64,000 nt of DNA from Sphingobacteriia bacterium (GTDB lineage Bacteria; Bacteroidota; Bacteroidia; Chitinophagales; Chitinophagaceae): positions 1-64,000 of the forward strand of contig CANGCK010000002.1 of NCBI GenBank assembly GCA_947452295.1. The letters run 5' to 3'. The notes under the pieces are model-generated. The model was given only the letters and a program-made list of their open reading frames with translations. It made no database searches and was not told the DNA's origin. This document shows, piece by piece, positions 1 to 9,677 of this stretch; within the stretch, counting starts at the first letter, position 1; every line of letters begins with the position of its first letter. The position numbers and the translations under genes are program-made.

Positions 1-1
1 C

Positions 2-136
2 AATGATATAAGTGTAATGAAGTATTTGAATTTTATAGCACTTCCTACATTTATTGTATTTAAGGATGGAAAGGAAACTTGGCGTACACAAGGTATTGTT
101 ACTTTAGAAGAGTTGAAGAAAGCAATAAGTAAATAA
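2..136 (+). CDS. Thioredoxin-like protein, C-terminal fragment (truncated by window edge)
   Basis: Open frame from base 2 reads NDISVMKYLNFIALPTFIVFKDGKETWRTQGIVTLEELKKAISK*; cis-Pro 'LPTF.VFKDGKE' thioredoxin signature. Confidence 0.8.
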   Translation, partial: NDISVMKYLNFIALPTFIVFKDGKETWRTQGIVTLEELKKAISK

Positions 137-138
137 AC

Positions 139-1062
139 TTACTCCGCTATTCTGTAACCTCGTAAAAAATCTCCCACTTGCATTCTTTTCTTTCCCTCTA
201 ACTGAAGATCTTTAACGAGGATATAGCCATCGGCGCAAGTAAATTTTAAAAAATTTTTTCCATCAGAAACAGTTGTACCCGGAGATCCTTTAGGTACGGT
301 TGTTTCCTTTACACTGCTGTATATTTTCAAGATTTTACCATCTAGTTTAGTAATGGCTCCCGGAAAAATCGACAGTCCTCTTATTTGATTGTGAATGTTA
401 TGTACAGAATCATTCCAATTAATTTCACAGTCTTTGGTAAATAATTTAGGGGCGTGTTTAGGATGTATGTTTATTATTTGAGGTTTTTCTTTTATTGTAC
501 CATTCAATAATTCCTGAATAGTTTTTACCAACAAGTTAGCACCAATTATTTTCATGCGGTCATGAACTTCGGTTGCCGATTCATTTTCTCCAATTTCTAT
601 TGTTTCTTGTAAAAGAATATCTCCGGTATCTATTTCATGTTTTAATTTAAAAGTGGTAACCCCAGTTTCCTTTTCTCCATTAATTACCGCCCAATTAATT
701 GGGGCTGCTCCCCGATAATCGGGGAGAAGTGAGCCATGCACATTAATAGTACCCATTGGTGGCATATTCCATACTATTTCGGGTAACATTCTGAATGCTA
801 CTACTACTTGAATATCAGCTTTTAGCTGTTGTAGGGATGCAATAAATTCGGGATTTTTTAATTTCTCCGGTTGAAGTAAGTGTAATTGATGTTCAATAGC
901 ATATTTTTTCACAGCACTCTCATTCATCTTCATACCTCTGCCTGCTGGCTTATCGGGAGCTGTTACCACGCCTACAATGTTATAGCCAGCAGTAACCAAC
1001 GCATCTAATGATGCCACTGCAAATTCGGGTGTTCCCATAAAAACAATACGCGGATTCAACAT
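139..1062 (-). CDS. fmt: Methionyl-tRNA formyltransferase (start refined to MLNPRIVFMG; the ORF-track start is TTG)
   Basis: RIVFMGTPEFAVASLDAL N-terminus and HGSLLPDYRGAAPINWAVINGEKETGVT motif. Confidence 0.95.
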   Translation of the reverse strand: MLNPRIVFMGTPEFAVASLDALVTAGYNIVGVVTAPDKPAGRGMKMNESAVKKYAIEHQLHLLQPEKLKNPEFIASLQQLKADIQVVVAFRMLPEIVWNMPPMGTINVHGSLLPDYRGAAPINWAVINGEKETGVTTFKLKHEIDTGDILLQETIEIGENESATEVHDRMKIIGANLLVKTIQELLNGTIKEKPQIINIHPKHAPKLFTKDCEINWNDSVHNIHNQIRGLSIFPGAITKLDGKILKIYSSVKETTVPKGSPGTTVSDGKNFLKFTCADGYILVKDLQLEGKKRMQVGDFLRGYRIAE

Positions 1063-1083
1063 AAATTTTATTGCTTTATGCTG

Positions 1084-1091
1084 CAAATGTA
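1084..1091 (-). promoter_or_regulatory. Bacteroidota -7 box TACATTTG (TAnnTTTG) upstream of fmt
   Basis: CAAATGTA on + strand, about 20 bp upstream of the fmt ATG. Confidence 0.55.
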
Positions 1092-1113
1092 AATGGAATC
1101 AAGTGTTTTTATT

Positions 1114-2337
1114 TCATTTAAAATCTTTGTACAACAGATATTTCTGTCTGATTTTTTTAAAGGCAGTTAATCCAGGCTGCCAGCTGGCTCTAATTTCTGC
1201 TGCTGTTTTTCCGGCAATCAATTGTTTTTTCAGCTCCTCATTTCCCGCTAGTTTATTGAAAAAATACGCAGTGGGCTTATCTAATTTGGGGCGAAGAAAA
1301 AAACTGTCTTTTTGCGGATATTGTTTATATGCTTCAACTAAAAAATCAATATTAATTTGATTATTTAGCTTTTTTAGTACTTCTTTTCCGTCTGCATAAA
1401 CATTCCATCCATAACAAAGTTGATCTTTTAATTTTGGATCTTTTGCACCATCTCTACTGGTGGGGGTAAATGCGAATAAATGCTTGGGTAATGACGGATG
1501 ACCAAATATTGAAAAGGGATGATCCGTTCCCCTTCCTTCACTTAATATGGTGCCTTCAAAATAGCAAGTACTTGCATACCAATAAATTGCCGACATATCT
1601 GGCAAGTTGGGTGATGGCCTAACTGGCAGCTCATATAAACTGCTATGGGTATAATTGGCACATTTAATCACATCGAAGTATATCGATTGATCTCTGGCGA
1701 TATTTGCTTTGGCACTCAACCATTTCTCTCCTGCCAACATTAATGCATATTCTCCAATGGTCATTCCATACACAACAGGTATTGGCTGCATTCCTACAAA
1801 ACTTTTATAGGCAGTGTCTAATAAAGGGCCATCAACGTAAAAACCGTTTGGATTGGGTCTATCTAAAATCATCAAAGGCTTTTTATATTCAAAAGCTGCT
1901 TCCATATATTCCTGCAATGATGAAATGAATGTATAAAAGCGAACACCAACATCTTGTATATCAAATAATAGTATATCTACATTTTGTAAGTCTTCAGCAG
2001 AGGGGCGTCTTTTTTTACCATATAATGATACAACAGGTATGCCCGTGCTAGGATCTTTGTAATTGTCTACTTTTTCTCCTGCATCTGCAGTGCCTCTAAA
2101 ACCATGCTCAGGACCAAAAGCTACCGTTATGTTTACCCCTAATTTTTGAAGGCTGTCTACTAAATGCGCCTTGCCAATGGTTGCAGTATGATTGGCAAAA
2201 ACACCTACCCGCTTTCCTTTTAGTAATGGTAGGTAAGCCTCTGTTCGATATGCTGCCGGTAAAATAGGTTTACTAACCGACTGTCCATTTAGCATGCTTC
2301 CCTGAATCAGTAAAAAACAAATTAAAATATATTTCAT
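1114..2337 (-). CDS. DUF1343 family protein (NamZ-like exo-beta-N-acetylmuramidase), secreted
   Basis: GKRVGVFANHTATIGKAHLVDSL, FGPEHGFRGTADAGEKV and DRPNPNGFYVDGPLL motifs; signal peptide if started at MKYILICFLLIQ. Confidence 0.9.
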   Translation of the reverse strand: MKYILICFLLIQGSMLNGQSVSKPILPAAYRTEAYLPLLKGKRVGVFANHTATIGKAHLVDSLQKLGVNITVAFGPEHGFRGTADAGEKVDNYKDPSTGIPVVSLYGKKRRPSAEDLQNVDILLFDIQDVGVRFYTFISSLQEYMEAAFEYKKPLMILDRPNPNGFYVDGPLLDTAYKSFVGMQPIPVVYGMTIGEYALMLAGEKWLSAKANIARDQSIYFDVIKCANYTHSSLYELPVRPSPNLPDMSAIYWYASTCYFEGTILSEGRGTDHPFSIFGHPSLPKHLFAFTPTSRDGAKDPKLKDQLCYGWNVYADGKEVLKKLNNQINIDFLVEAYKQYPQKDSFFLRPKLDKPTAYFFNKLAGNEELKKQLIAGKTAAEIRASWQPGLTAFKKIRQKYLLYKDFK

Positions 2338-2492
2338 GTGTATATAGTTGTCAATTTTATATGGTTTGTTGCCTAATAATTCGCCCATAAACCCATATGC
2401 TGGTTGGGTAAACTTTGTAAAAGTCTTTTCAATTTTAAAGGTTATTAACGGGAAGTTATGGAAAAATACTTTCCGTTTTACGTTTCGGGTTG

Positions 2493-2500
2493 TACTTTTG
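2493..2500 (+). promoter_or_regulatory. TAnnTTTG box (TACTTTTG) upstream of the FKBP gene
   Basis: 44 bp upstream of ATG at 2544. Confidence 0.5.
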
Positions 2501-2543
2501 CCGTTTAAGCCATTCATTCATTTGGCTGTAAACACAAATTATC

Positions 2544-2996
2544 ATGCAACAAGCAAAAAAAGGTGATAATGTAAAAGTACATTATCATGGAAAATTAACC
2601 GATGGCAATACATTTGATTCTTCTGAGGGAAGAGAACCACTAGAGTTTGAAATAGGCGGTGGAATGGTAATCGCCGGTTTTGATGATGGTGTAACCGGGA
2701 TGGTTATTGGTGAGAAAAAAACAATTCATATTCCAGCTGATCAGGCTTATGGCCCTCGTCAGGAAGATATGGTGATGGAATTCCCCAAAGACCGTTTCCC
2801 CGCAGACATGGTTCCAGAGGTAGGAATGCAATTGAATATGAGCAATGGGTCTGGTCAAAATTTCCCAGTAGTTATTGTTGAATTAAAAGATGAAGCAGTC
2901 GTTTTAGATGCTAACCATCCTTTAGCCGGTCAAGATTTGATTTTTGATCTTGAATTGGTTGCAATTGATGCAAAATCATTAATCATTACTCCTTAA
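2544..2996 (+). CDS. FKBP-type peptidyl-prolyl isomerase, SlyD-like
   Basis: [43 protein letters not shown]. Confidence 0.93.
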   Translation: MQQAKKGDNVKVHYHGKLTDGNTFDSSEGREPLEFEIGGGMVIAGFDDGVTGMVIGEKKTIHIPADQAYGPRQEDMVMEFPKDRFPADMVPEVGMQLNMSNGSGQNFPVVIVELKDEAVVLDANHPLAGQDLIFDLELVAIDAKSLIITP

Positions 2997-3019
2997 TTGA
3001 GTCAGACTGAATACAATTG

Positions 3020-3054
3020 AAAAAGACATACAAATTATTTGTATGTCTTTTTTA
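3020..3054 (+). terminator. Intrinsic terminator after the FKBP gene
   Basis: AAAAAGACATACAAAT/ATTTGTATGTCTTTTT inverted repeat followed by T-run. Confidence 0.75.
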
Positions 3055-3068
3055 GTTTAAGTTAACTG

Positions 3069-3629
3069 CTAACTACTTAAGGCTGTTTTACGATTTAGCC
3101 ACCATCCCAACCATACACCGGTTAGTCCCCACATGGCAATTGCATCAATCAAAAATGCCCTGATATCGAAAATATTATACCAAATATGGCTGGTATAGCT
3201 ACTATTTAGGTATACGATAACGCCCACCATTAAAGAGGAATAGAGCGTGGTTAAAAAATCATTATTGGCAAACTTGCTCAATAACCAGCAAAGAAGCCAT
3301 ATTACTAAAACATTTACCAGAAATACCCTCACCATATTCATACCCATATTGTATTGCATAGAAGTATGGTATTGAATGGTAATCCAGGGTTTTCCGATGC
3401 TTTTTGCTGCTAAATTTTCAGCATCTTTAAATGACGAACCCTTTGGCGTATGTGGCATTAAGTAGCCACCTTCTTTTTCAAGATTAGCGCTAAGGTATGC
3501 CAGTATACTATCTTGTTTGGGGGTATAATCTTGCGCGGCTCTGTGCAAATCGAGGGCCGTCCAGGAAAGAAACTGCCATATGAAAAGAATGATAGCGCCT
3601 ACTAATGAACCAATAATTGATTTCTTCAT
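3069..3629 (-). CDS. Hypothetical membrane protein
   Basis: 186 aa with several hydrophobic segments; family not recognised. Confidence 0.75.
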   Translation of the reverse strand: MKKSIIGSLVGAIILFIWQFLSWTALDLHRAAQDYTPKQDSILAYLSANLEKEGGYLMPHTPKGSSFKDAENLAAKSIGKPWITIQYHTSMQYNMGMNMVRVFLVNVLVIWLLCWLLSKFANNDFLTTLYSSLMVGVIVYLNSSYTSHIWYNIFDIRAFLIDAIAMWGLTGVWLGWWLNRKTALSS

Positions 3630-3662
3630 GTGGTTTTAATTTACAAATTGATAAAAAACATA

Positions 3663-3916
3663 TTACAAGTTATTTGGATTGATAACATCTAATCCATCTA
3701 CAGTATTAAAATCCGAATCATTGGTAATTAATATCAAGTTAATTACAATTGCAGTAGCAGCTATAATTGCATCAGGTATTTTGGTTTTCCTACTCCGTCT
3801 AATACTTATGCATTGCGCTACAATAGCGGGGGTTAGTTAAAATTCATACCCTTTTGAGATCAATTTCCGGAAAAAAAATGAGAAATAGCATTATTTTCTA
3901 TTAAATATTGTCCCAT
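3663..3916 (-). pseudogene. PIN-domain (VapC-type) toxin remnant with internal deletion and premature stop
   Basis: MGQYLIENNAISHFFSGN*SQKGMNF at the 5' end, then in another frame LTPAIVAQCISIRRSRKTKIPDAIIAATAIVINLILITNDSDFNTVDGLDVINPNNL*. Confidence 0.85.
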
Positions 3917-4005
3917 TCTTTTCGAATTTGTTGTGTATGTTAGTTAAAGCTTTGTGCGTCTTTTTCAGTGAATACGCCCTTGTATTTTTCAGATAATCTT
4001 GTCAT
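3901..4005 (-). pseudogene. Antitoxin-like small ORF with in-frame stop (MTRLSEKYKGVFTEKDAQSFN*HTQQIRKEWDNI*)
   Basis: Single TAA at 3940-3942; frame otherwise continuous and overlaps the PIN start codon. Confidence 0.75.
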
Positions 4006-4020
4006 ATTATATATTTTTTT

Positions 4021-4146
4021 TTAATTAGTTAACCCCTCCTGCTTTTTAAATACAATGATTTCTAATTCTTGATCCAAATATTCTTCGGGAATGTCCAATG
4101 CAATATTGTATTTGCTTTGTGTAGGTGTGATGAATTTTCGGATCAT
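4021..4146 (-). CDS. Small protein of the PIN TA module (MIRKFITPTQSKYNIALDIPEEYLDQELEIIVFKKQEGLTN), intact 41 aa
   Basis: Intact ATG-TAA frame directly upstream of the antitoxin and PIN remnants; resembles small antitoxin-associated ORFs of Bacteroidota. Confidence 0.65.
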   Translation of the reverse strand: MIRKFITPTQSKYNIALDIPEEYLDQELEIIVFKKQEGLTN

Positions 4147-4293
4147 GTCTGATTAATTAGAATTTGAAAGGGAATAGGTTGTTTTATAGCATTTTTCATT
4201 ATAAAAATACAAAATATAGTGAACGCATACATTAAATAGCTTTTACCCGATTTCTATCCCTCAACTAATATTATCTTGCACAAAAGAATTAAC

Positions 4294-5550
4294 ATGTTAG
4301 CGAACTACACATCTAAAGTTGCAGAACGATTGATGCGATATGTACAAATTGATACGCAGAGTGATCCTGAATCTGTAACCTTCCCCAGTTCTGCTAAGCA
4401 GAAAGACCTATCTCGTTTATTGGCAGCAGAATTGTTGGCAATGGGCGTAGCAGATGCAACCACAGACGATTACGGATATGTATACGCAACGCTGCCTTCT
4501 AATTCGTCTAAACAATTACCCGTAATTTGTTTTTGCAGTCACATCGATACCGCTCCCGATTGCAGTGGCACCAATGTTAAACCTATTTTGCATAAAAATT
4601 ACGATGGAAAAGATATTGTTTTGCCCGATGATACACAACAAATCATTTCAACAAAAAAATATCCTTACCTCAAACAACATATAGGGAACGATATTATTAC
4701 GGCATCGGGACTAACTTTATTAGGTGCAGATGATAAAGCCGGTGTTGCTATTATTATGGATTTTGCTCAGTATTTAATCCTTAATCCATCAATTAAACAT
4801 GGCACTATTAAAATTTTATTTACCCCTGATGAAGAAGTAGGTGCAGGAACAAATAAGCTCGATTTAAATAAGTTAGGAGCAAACTTTGCTTATACACTAG
4901 ATGGGGGCAAACTGGGCAGTTTTGAAGATGAAACCTTTAGTGCCGATGGCGTTACCATTCATATACAAGGCATCATTGCGCACCCTGGCGATGCAAAAGG
5001 TAAGATGATTAACGCCTTAAAAATAGCCGGCGAAATCTTGGCTAAACTTCCTAAAAATCAGCGCTCTCCCGAATCTACCGAGGGGCGTGAGGGTTTTATT
5101 CATCCCTTGACAATGGATGGATTGGCAGAACGTGCAACCCTTGAGTTTTTAATCAGAGATTTCAACACCATCCTGTTAGCAGAACATGAAGCGGTGTTAT
5201 TAGCCATAACGGAAGAAGTAATTAGTGCCAATCCGGGTGCAAGCTTTAAATTTAGTATACAGGAGCAATATCGAAATATGAAAGAAATATTGGCGCAATA
5301 CCCTTTTGTGGTAGATTATGCCAAAGAAGCCTATCAGCGAATTGGACTTCCATTCATCAATGAACCCATCAGAGGTGGTACCGATGGAAGCCGATTGAGT
5401 TTCATGGGGCTCCCATGTGCGAATATATTTACCGGCATGCAGGCCATTCATAGTAAACAAGAGTGGGTGGGTGTGAGCGATATGGAAAAAGCGGTTGAAG
5501 CTTTAGTAGAATTAGTTAAAGTTTGGGAAGAAAAAGGGCAACCGGTTTAA
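4294..5550 (+). CDS. pepT: Peptidase T (tripeptide aminopeptidase)
   Basis: MRYVQIDTQSDPES, FCSHIDTAPDCSGTNVKP, LLGADDKAGVAIIMD, FTPDEEVGAGT and RGGTDGSRLSFMGLPCANIFTG. Confidence 0.95.
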   Translation: MLANYTSKVAERLMRYVQIDTQSDPESVTFPSSAKQKDLSRLLAAELLAMGVADATTDDYGYVYATLPSNSSKQLPVICFCSHIDTAPDCSGTNVKPILHKNYDGKDIVLPDDTQQIISTKKYPYLKQHIGNDIITASGLTLLGADDKAGVAIIMDFAQYLILNPSIKHGTIKILFTPDEEVGAGTNKLDLNKLGANFAYTLDGGKLGSFEDETFSADGVTIHIQGIIAHPGDAKGKMINALKIAGEILAKLPKNQRSPESTEGREGFIHPLTMDGLAERATLEFLIRDFNTILLAEHEAVLLAITEEVISANPGASFKFSIQEQYRNMKEILAQYPFVVDYAKEAYQRIGLPFINEPIRGGTDGSRLSFMGLPCANIFTGMQAIHSKQEWVGVSDMEKAVEALVELVKVWEEKGQPV

Positions 5551-5585
5551 ATACATTGTATCTTTAGTAATAAAATATTTTGCTT

Positions 5586-6518
5586 ATGTCTTTTTTAATC
5601 AACTATTGGTGGTTAATTCTAAGTATCATTATTGTTTTTACCGGATTAGTTACTGTTAATCAAGGTACTATCGCCGTTATTACCATGTTTGGTAAATACC
5701 GGAGGATTTTACTTCCTGGGTTGAATTTTAAAGTGCCAATAATTGAACAGGTCTATAAAACAGTTAGTATTCAAAATAGATCCGTTGAATTGGAGTTTCA
5801 GGCAGTTACTGTAGACCAAGCCAATGTGTATTTTAAAAGCATGTTGTTGTATTCCGTTATCAATCAAGATGAACAAACCATCAAAAATGTGGCTTTTAAA
5901 TTCATCAGTGATAAAGATTTAATGCAAGCTTTAATTAGAACTGTAGAAGGTTCGATAAGGGCATTTGTAGCTACAAAAAAACAAGCGGAAATTCTATTGC
6001 TTCGCAGAGAAATAGTAGAATTTGTAAAAGAACAAATTGATCATTCATTGGAAGAATGGGGGTATCATTTGCAAGATCTTCAAATCAACGACATTACGTT
6101 TGATCAGCAAATTATGGAAAGCATGAGTAAAGTGGTGGCTAGTAACAACTTAAAGGCAGCCGCTGAAAATGAAGGACAAGCTTTATTGATCACCAAAACT
6201 AAATCAGCAGAAGCAGAAGGTAATGCTATTAAAATTGCTGCCGAAGCTGAAAGAGAAGCCGCACGGCTACGTGGACAAGGTGTTGCATTATTTAGAGAAG
6301 AAGTGGCCAAAGGAATGAGCCAAGCCGCTGAACAGATGAAACAAGCTAACTTAGATACCAATGTAATATTGTTTAGTATGTGGACAGAAGCTGTTAAAAA
6401 TTTTGCTGAATTTGGAAAAGGAAATATTATTTTCTTAGATGGTAGTCCTGATGGAATGCAAAACAATATGAAGCAAATTATGGCAATGATGAAGATGAGA
6501 GAACAAGATAAAAAATAA
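5586..6518 (+). CDS. SPFH/Band 7 (stomatin/prohibitin-like) membrane protein
   Basis: N-terminal TM, VNQGTIAVITMFGKYRRILLPGLNFKVPIIEQVYK, then Ala/Glu-rich coiled coil (AEAEGNAIKIAAEAEREAARLRGQG). Confidence 0.93.
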   Translation: MSFLINYWWLILSIIIVFTGLVTVNQGTIAVITMFGKYRRILLPGLNFKVPIIEQVYKTVSIQNRSVELEFQAVTVDQANVYFKSMLLYSVINQDEQTIKNVAFKFISDKDLMQALIRTVEGSIRAFVATKKQAEILLLRREIVEFVKEQIDHSLEEWGYHLQDLQINDITFDQQIMESMSKVVASNNLKAAAENEGQALLITKTKSAEAEGNAIKIAAEAEREAARLRGQGVALFREEVAKGMSQAAEQMKQANLDTNVILFSMWTEAVKNFAEFGKGNIIFLDGSPDGMQNNMKQIMAMMKMREQDKK

Positions 6519-6542
6519 TTTATTGGATTAAAACAAAAGACA

Positions 6543-7223
6543 ATGTTCGATTTATTGCAGGTAGATTCTGTACAGAAAATAGTAAACACTGTTACAACTA
6601 CAGAAAAAATTTCTTTGTTGAGTTTGTTGGAGAAGGGTGGATGGATTATGTATCCACTATACTTGCTCTTGGTGATTACTATTTTTGTGTTTTTTGAACG
6701 ATTGATTGCTATTAAAAAAGCCGCTAAATTAGATGCTAATTTCATGAGCATTATTAAAGATCACATCATTACTGGTAATGTTCAGGCTGCGAGGAGTTTT
6801 ACTAAAAACACCGATCACCCTATCGCTAAAATGATCGACAAAGGCATACAAAGAATTGGCAAACCAATTGATGTGATTGAGAAAAGCATGGAGAACGTCG
6901 GTAAATTAGAAATGTATACCATCGAAAAAAATCTGTCTATATTATCATTGGTTTCAGGAATTGCTCCTATGTTTGGATTTTTAGGTACAATCATTGGGAT
7001 GGTGCAATTGTTTTATGGTATTGCTTCAACTGGTGAATATACTTTGAGCACAATTGCAGGAGGAATTTATACCAAAATGATTACTTCCGCTACAGGGTTA
7101 ATAATTGGTTTAATAGCGTATGTTGGATATAATTTTTTAAGTGCTCAAATCGATAAAACAGCCTACAAGATGGAAGTTGCCAGTGCAGATTTTATAGACG
7201 TTTTACAAGAACCTACTCGTTAA
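6543..7223 (+). CDS. MotA/TolQ/ExbB proton channel family protein
   Basis: GGWIMYPLYLLLVITIFVFFERL and ISGIAPMFGFLGTIIGMVQLFYGIA-type motif. Confidence 0.93.
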   Translation: MFDLLQVDSVQKIVNTVTTTEKISLLSLLEKGGWIMYPLYLLLVITIFVFFERLIAIKKAAKLDANFMSIIKDHIITGNVQAARSFTKNTDHPIAKMIDKGIQRIGKPIDVIEKSMENVGKLEMYTIEKNLSILSLVSGIAPMFGFLGTIIGMVQLFYGIASTGEYTLSTIAGGIYTKMITSATGLIIGLIAYVGYNFLSAQIDKTAYKMEVASADFIDVLQEPTR

Positions 7224-7245
7224 TATTTTCAAAAGACACCCTTTT

Positions 7246-7641
7246 ATGAACATTAGAAAAAAAATAAGAAATCATCCCGAAATGCATAACGGTGCATTGA
7301 ATGATATTTTATTTATTTTATTGTTGTTTTTTCTAATTGTTTCAACATTGGCAAATCCTAATGTAATTAAAGTGGCTAATCCAAAAGCCAAAGCCGATAC
7401 AAAAGCAAAGCAAACCGTTGTAATTACAGTAGATCATTTACAACAAGTATTTATAGGGTCAGAACTAATTACATTTGATCAATTGGAAACAAAATTGAGT
7501 GTCTATCTTTCGAAAGAAACAGAAAAGCCATCTGTGGTAATTAATGGAGATAGTACGGCTCATTTAGGAACTGCTATTAAAGTAATGCAGGTTATTAAAA
7601 AATTAGGTGCAACACCGGTAATGGCAGTTAATCCAAATTAA
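7246..7641 (+). CDS. ExbD/TolR biopolymer transport protein
   Basis: NDILFILLLFFLIVSTLANPNVIKV TM with conserved Asp plus C-terminal periplasmic domain. Confidence 0.9.
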   Translation: MNIRKKIRNHPEMHNGALNDILFILLLFFLIVSTLANPNVIKVANPKAKADTKAKQTVVITVDHLQQVFIGSELITFDQLETKLSVYLSKETEKPSVVINGDSTAHLGTAIKVMQVIKKLGATPVMAVNPN

Positions 7642-7666
7642 AAGTATATGTACAATTATTGAATTT

Positions 7667-8524
7667 TTACTTTTTTATCACCTTCACCATTCTGTCTTTT
7701 CCTTGCATGTCTTTCTTTAATTCTACTGTATGGTTTTTGGCAGTGAATAATGTAACAATGTCACTACCAAATTGCTCGTTTATTTCCAGATAAATTTGCC
7801 CATTAGATTGTAAGTGTGTAGTGCTGAATTGTTTGATTTTTTTATAAAAAAGTAATGGGTTGTTGTTGGGAACAAACAACGCACTAGCCGGTTCATGCTC
7901 AAGAACATTTTTATGCAAATCGACTTTTTCCATTTCCATTATATAAGGTGGATTACTGACAATTATATTAAAAGATGGAAGTTGTGCCCAGTTAGTTTCA
8001 TTGGTAAAATCCATTTCAATACAATTGATATCACTGCCATGGTTTACTGCATTTTGCTTAGCACATTCAATTGCTCCATTACTAATGTCAATAGTATGAA
8101 TTGTTGATGCTGGTATCTTTTGTTTAAGCAAAATTGGTATGCACCCACTACCGGTGCCTATATCTAATAAATTAATTGGTGCCGTTGTTAAATTTTTATA
8201 ATCATTTAAAATCCATTCAATTAATTCTTCAGTTTCGGGTCGTGGAATTAAAGTACTGGGATTAACTTTAAACGATAAGCCCATAAACCATGCTTCACCT
8301 ATTAAATATTGTATTGGTTCGAAATGGTTTAGTCGTTCTATGGCTGCTATAAGTCTATTTTCTTGTGACAGTGTAAGTGCACCATACTTATCTAAATATT
8401 GAGCGATTTTATTTTTCCCAGTTAACCATTCCAATAATAACTGGGCAATATTGCTGGCCTCACGTTCATCATAAATGTTTTTTATTGCGTTTATGATAAA
8501 TAGTTTAGCTTTCTCTAGATTCAT
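7667..8524 (-). CDS. prmC: Peptide chain release factor N5-glutamine methyltransferase
   Basis: PRPETEELIEWIL, LLDIGTGSGCIPILL and IIVSNPPYI motifs. Confidence 0.95.
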   Translation of the reverse strand: MNLEKAKLFIINAIKNIYDEREASNIAQLLLEWLTGKNKIAQYLDKYGALTLSQENRLIAAIERLNHFEPIQYLIGEAWFMGLSFKVNPSTLIPRPETEELIEWILNDYKNLTTAPINLLDIGTGSGCIPILLKQKIPASTIHTIDISNGAIECAKQNAVNHGSDINCIEMDFTNETNWAQLPSFNIIVSNPPYIMEMEKVDLHKNVLEHEPASALFVPNNNPLLFYKKIKQFSTTHLQSNGQIYLEINEQFGSDIVTLFTAKNHTVELKKDMQGKDRMVKVIKK

Positions 8525-8566
8525 ACTGCAATGTATACATCATTTGGTTATTTTTGTCAATTCCTT

Positions 8567-9625
8567 ATGATAAATATACATGAGCAATATATGTTTCGGT
8601 GTTTAGAACTTGCAGCTAAAGGGTTGGGTACGGTTGCGCCTAATCCAATGGTGGGTGCTGTTTTGGTGCATAATAATCAAATTATTGGAGAGGGATATCA
8701 TCAGCAATATGGGGAACATCATGCCGAAGTAAATTGTTTGAATGCTGTTGCGGCAAATAATAAAATCCTTATTCCTGAGTCAATTTTGTATGTTTCTTTA
8801 GAGCCCTGCGCTCATCATGGTAAAACACCGCCTTGTGCTAATTTAATTATTGAAAAGGGTATCAAAAAAGTTGTAGTAGGTTGCCGTGATCCATTCAACG
8901 AAGTAAATGGAAAAGGAATTGAAAAACTTCTAGCGGCGGGTATAGAAGTTGTAGAGGGAGTATTAGAAACAGCCTGTAAAAATATAAATAAACGTTTTTT
9001 CACTTTTCATCAACAACAGCGGCCCTATATAATTTTAAAATGGGCTGAAACAGCTAATCGCAAAATGGCAACTTTAGGTGATGAACGATTATTAATTAGC
9101 AATGCTATTACCAATCAACTGGTACATCGTTGGAGAAGTGAAGAAGCCGCAATATTAATAGGATCAAATACTGCGCTAAAAGACAATCCCTCTCTAACCA
9201 ATAGACATTGGATTGGTAAATCGCCCAGTAGATTATTAATTGATACTTCATTAAAATTACCCATTTCGTTAAACCTATTTTCCGACGGAGCTCCATTAAT
9301 TGTTTACAACTTTAAGAAAAATGCCGAAATAGGTGCTGTTCAGTATAAAATGATTGATAGTCAAAAAAATGTACTTTTACAAATTGTAGAGGATGCTTAC
9401 AATGTCGGCTTACAAAGTATTATTGTTGAAGGTGGAGCAATATTATTGCAATCATTCATTGATGCGTCAATCTGGGATGAAGCTCGAATTATTTGCAATA
9501 CAAAATTAACTGTGCCTGTAGGGTTAGATGCACCTTACTTAACAAATGCCGAAGAGACAAATAGATTTCAGATTTTGAATGACCAAATTGTTGAATTGAA
9601 AAAAATCAATAATTTAATTAATTAA
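8567..9625 (+). CDS. ribD: Bifunctional riboflavin biosynthesis deaminase/reductase
   Basis: GTVAPNPMVGAVLV, HAEVNCL and SLEPCAHHGKTPPCANLI zinc motif; C-terminal reductase domain. Confidence 0.95.
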   Translation: MINIHEQYMFRCLELAAKGLGTVAPNPMVGAVLVHNNQIIGEGYHQQYGEHHAEVNCLNAVAANNKILIPESILYVSLEPCAHHGKTPPCANLIIEKGIKKVVVGCRDPFNEVNGKGIEKLLAAGIEVVEGVLETACKNINKRFFTFHQQQRPYIILKWAETANRKMATLGDERLLISNAITNQLVHRWRSEEAAILIGSNTALKDNPSLTNRHWIGKSPSRLLIDTSLKLPISLNLFSDGAPLIVYNFKKNAEIGAVQYKMIDSQKNVLLQIVEDAYNVGLQSIIVEGGAILLQSFIDASIWDEARIICNTKLTVPVGLDAPYLTNAEETNRFQILNDQIVELKKINNLIN

Positions 9626-9677
9626 TCCATTTATTAGTTGCTTGTTTTGCAAATAACTTAATGATCAAACAGAGTGT

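Noticed and set aside
1103-1360. Many 60-150 aa ORFs in the track lying opposite recognised genes (e.g. 1103-1360, 6104-6751, 36092-36547, 38914-39357)
   Set aside because: They are antisense to well-recognised proteins, have low-complexity composition, and no independent start signals; they look like shadow ORFs.
2338-2517. 60-aa N-terminal extension of the NamZ-like ORF
   Set aside because: The signal peptide begins at MKYILICFLL (2337); the extension overlaps the divergent FKBP leader and has no coding character.
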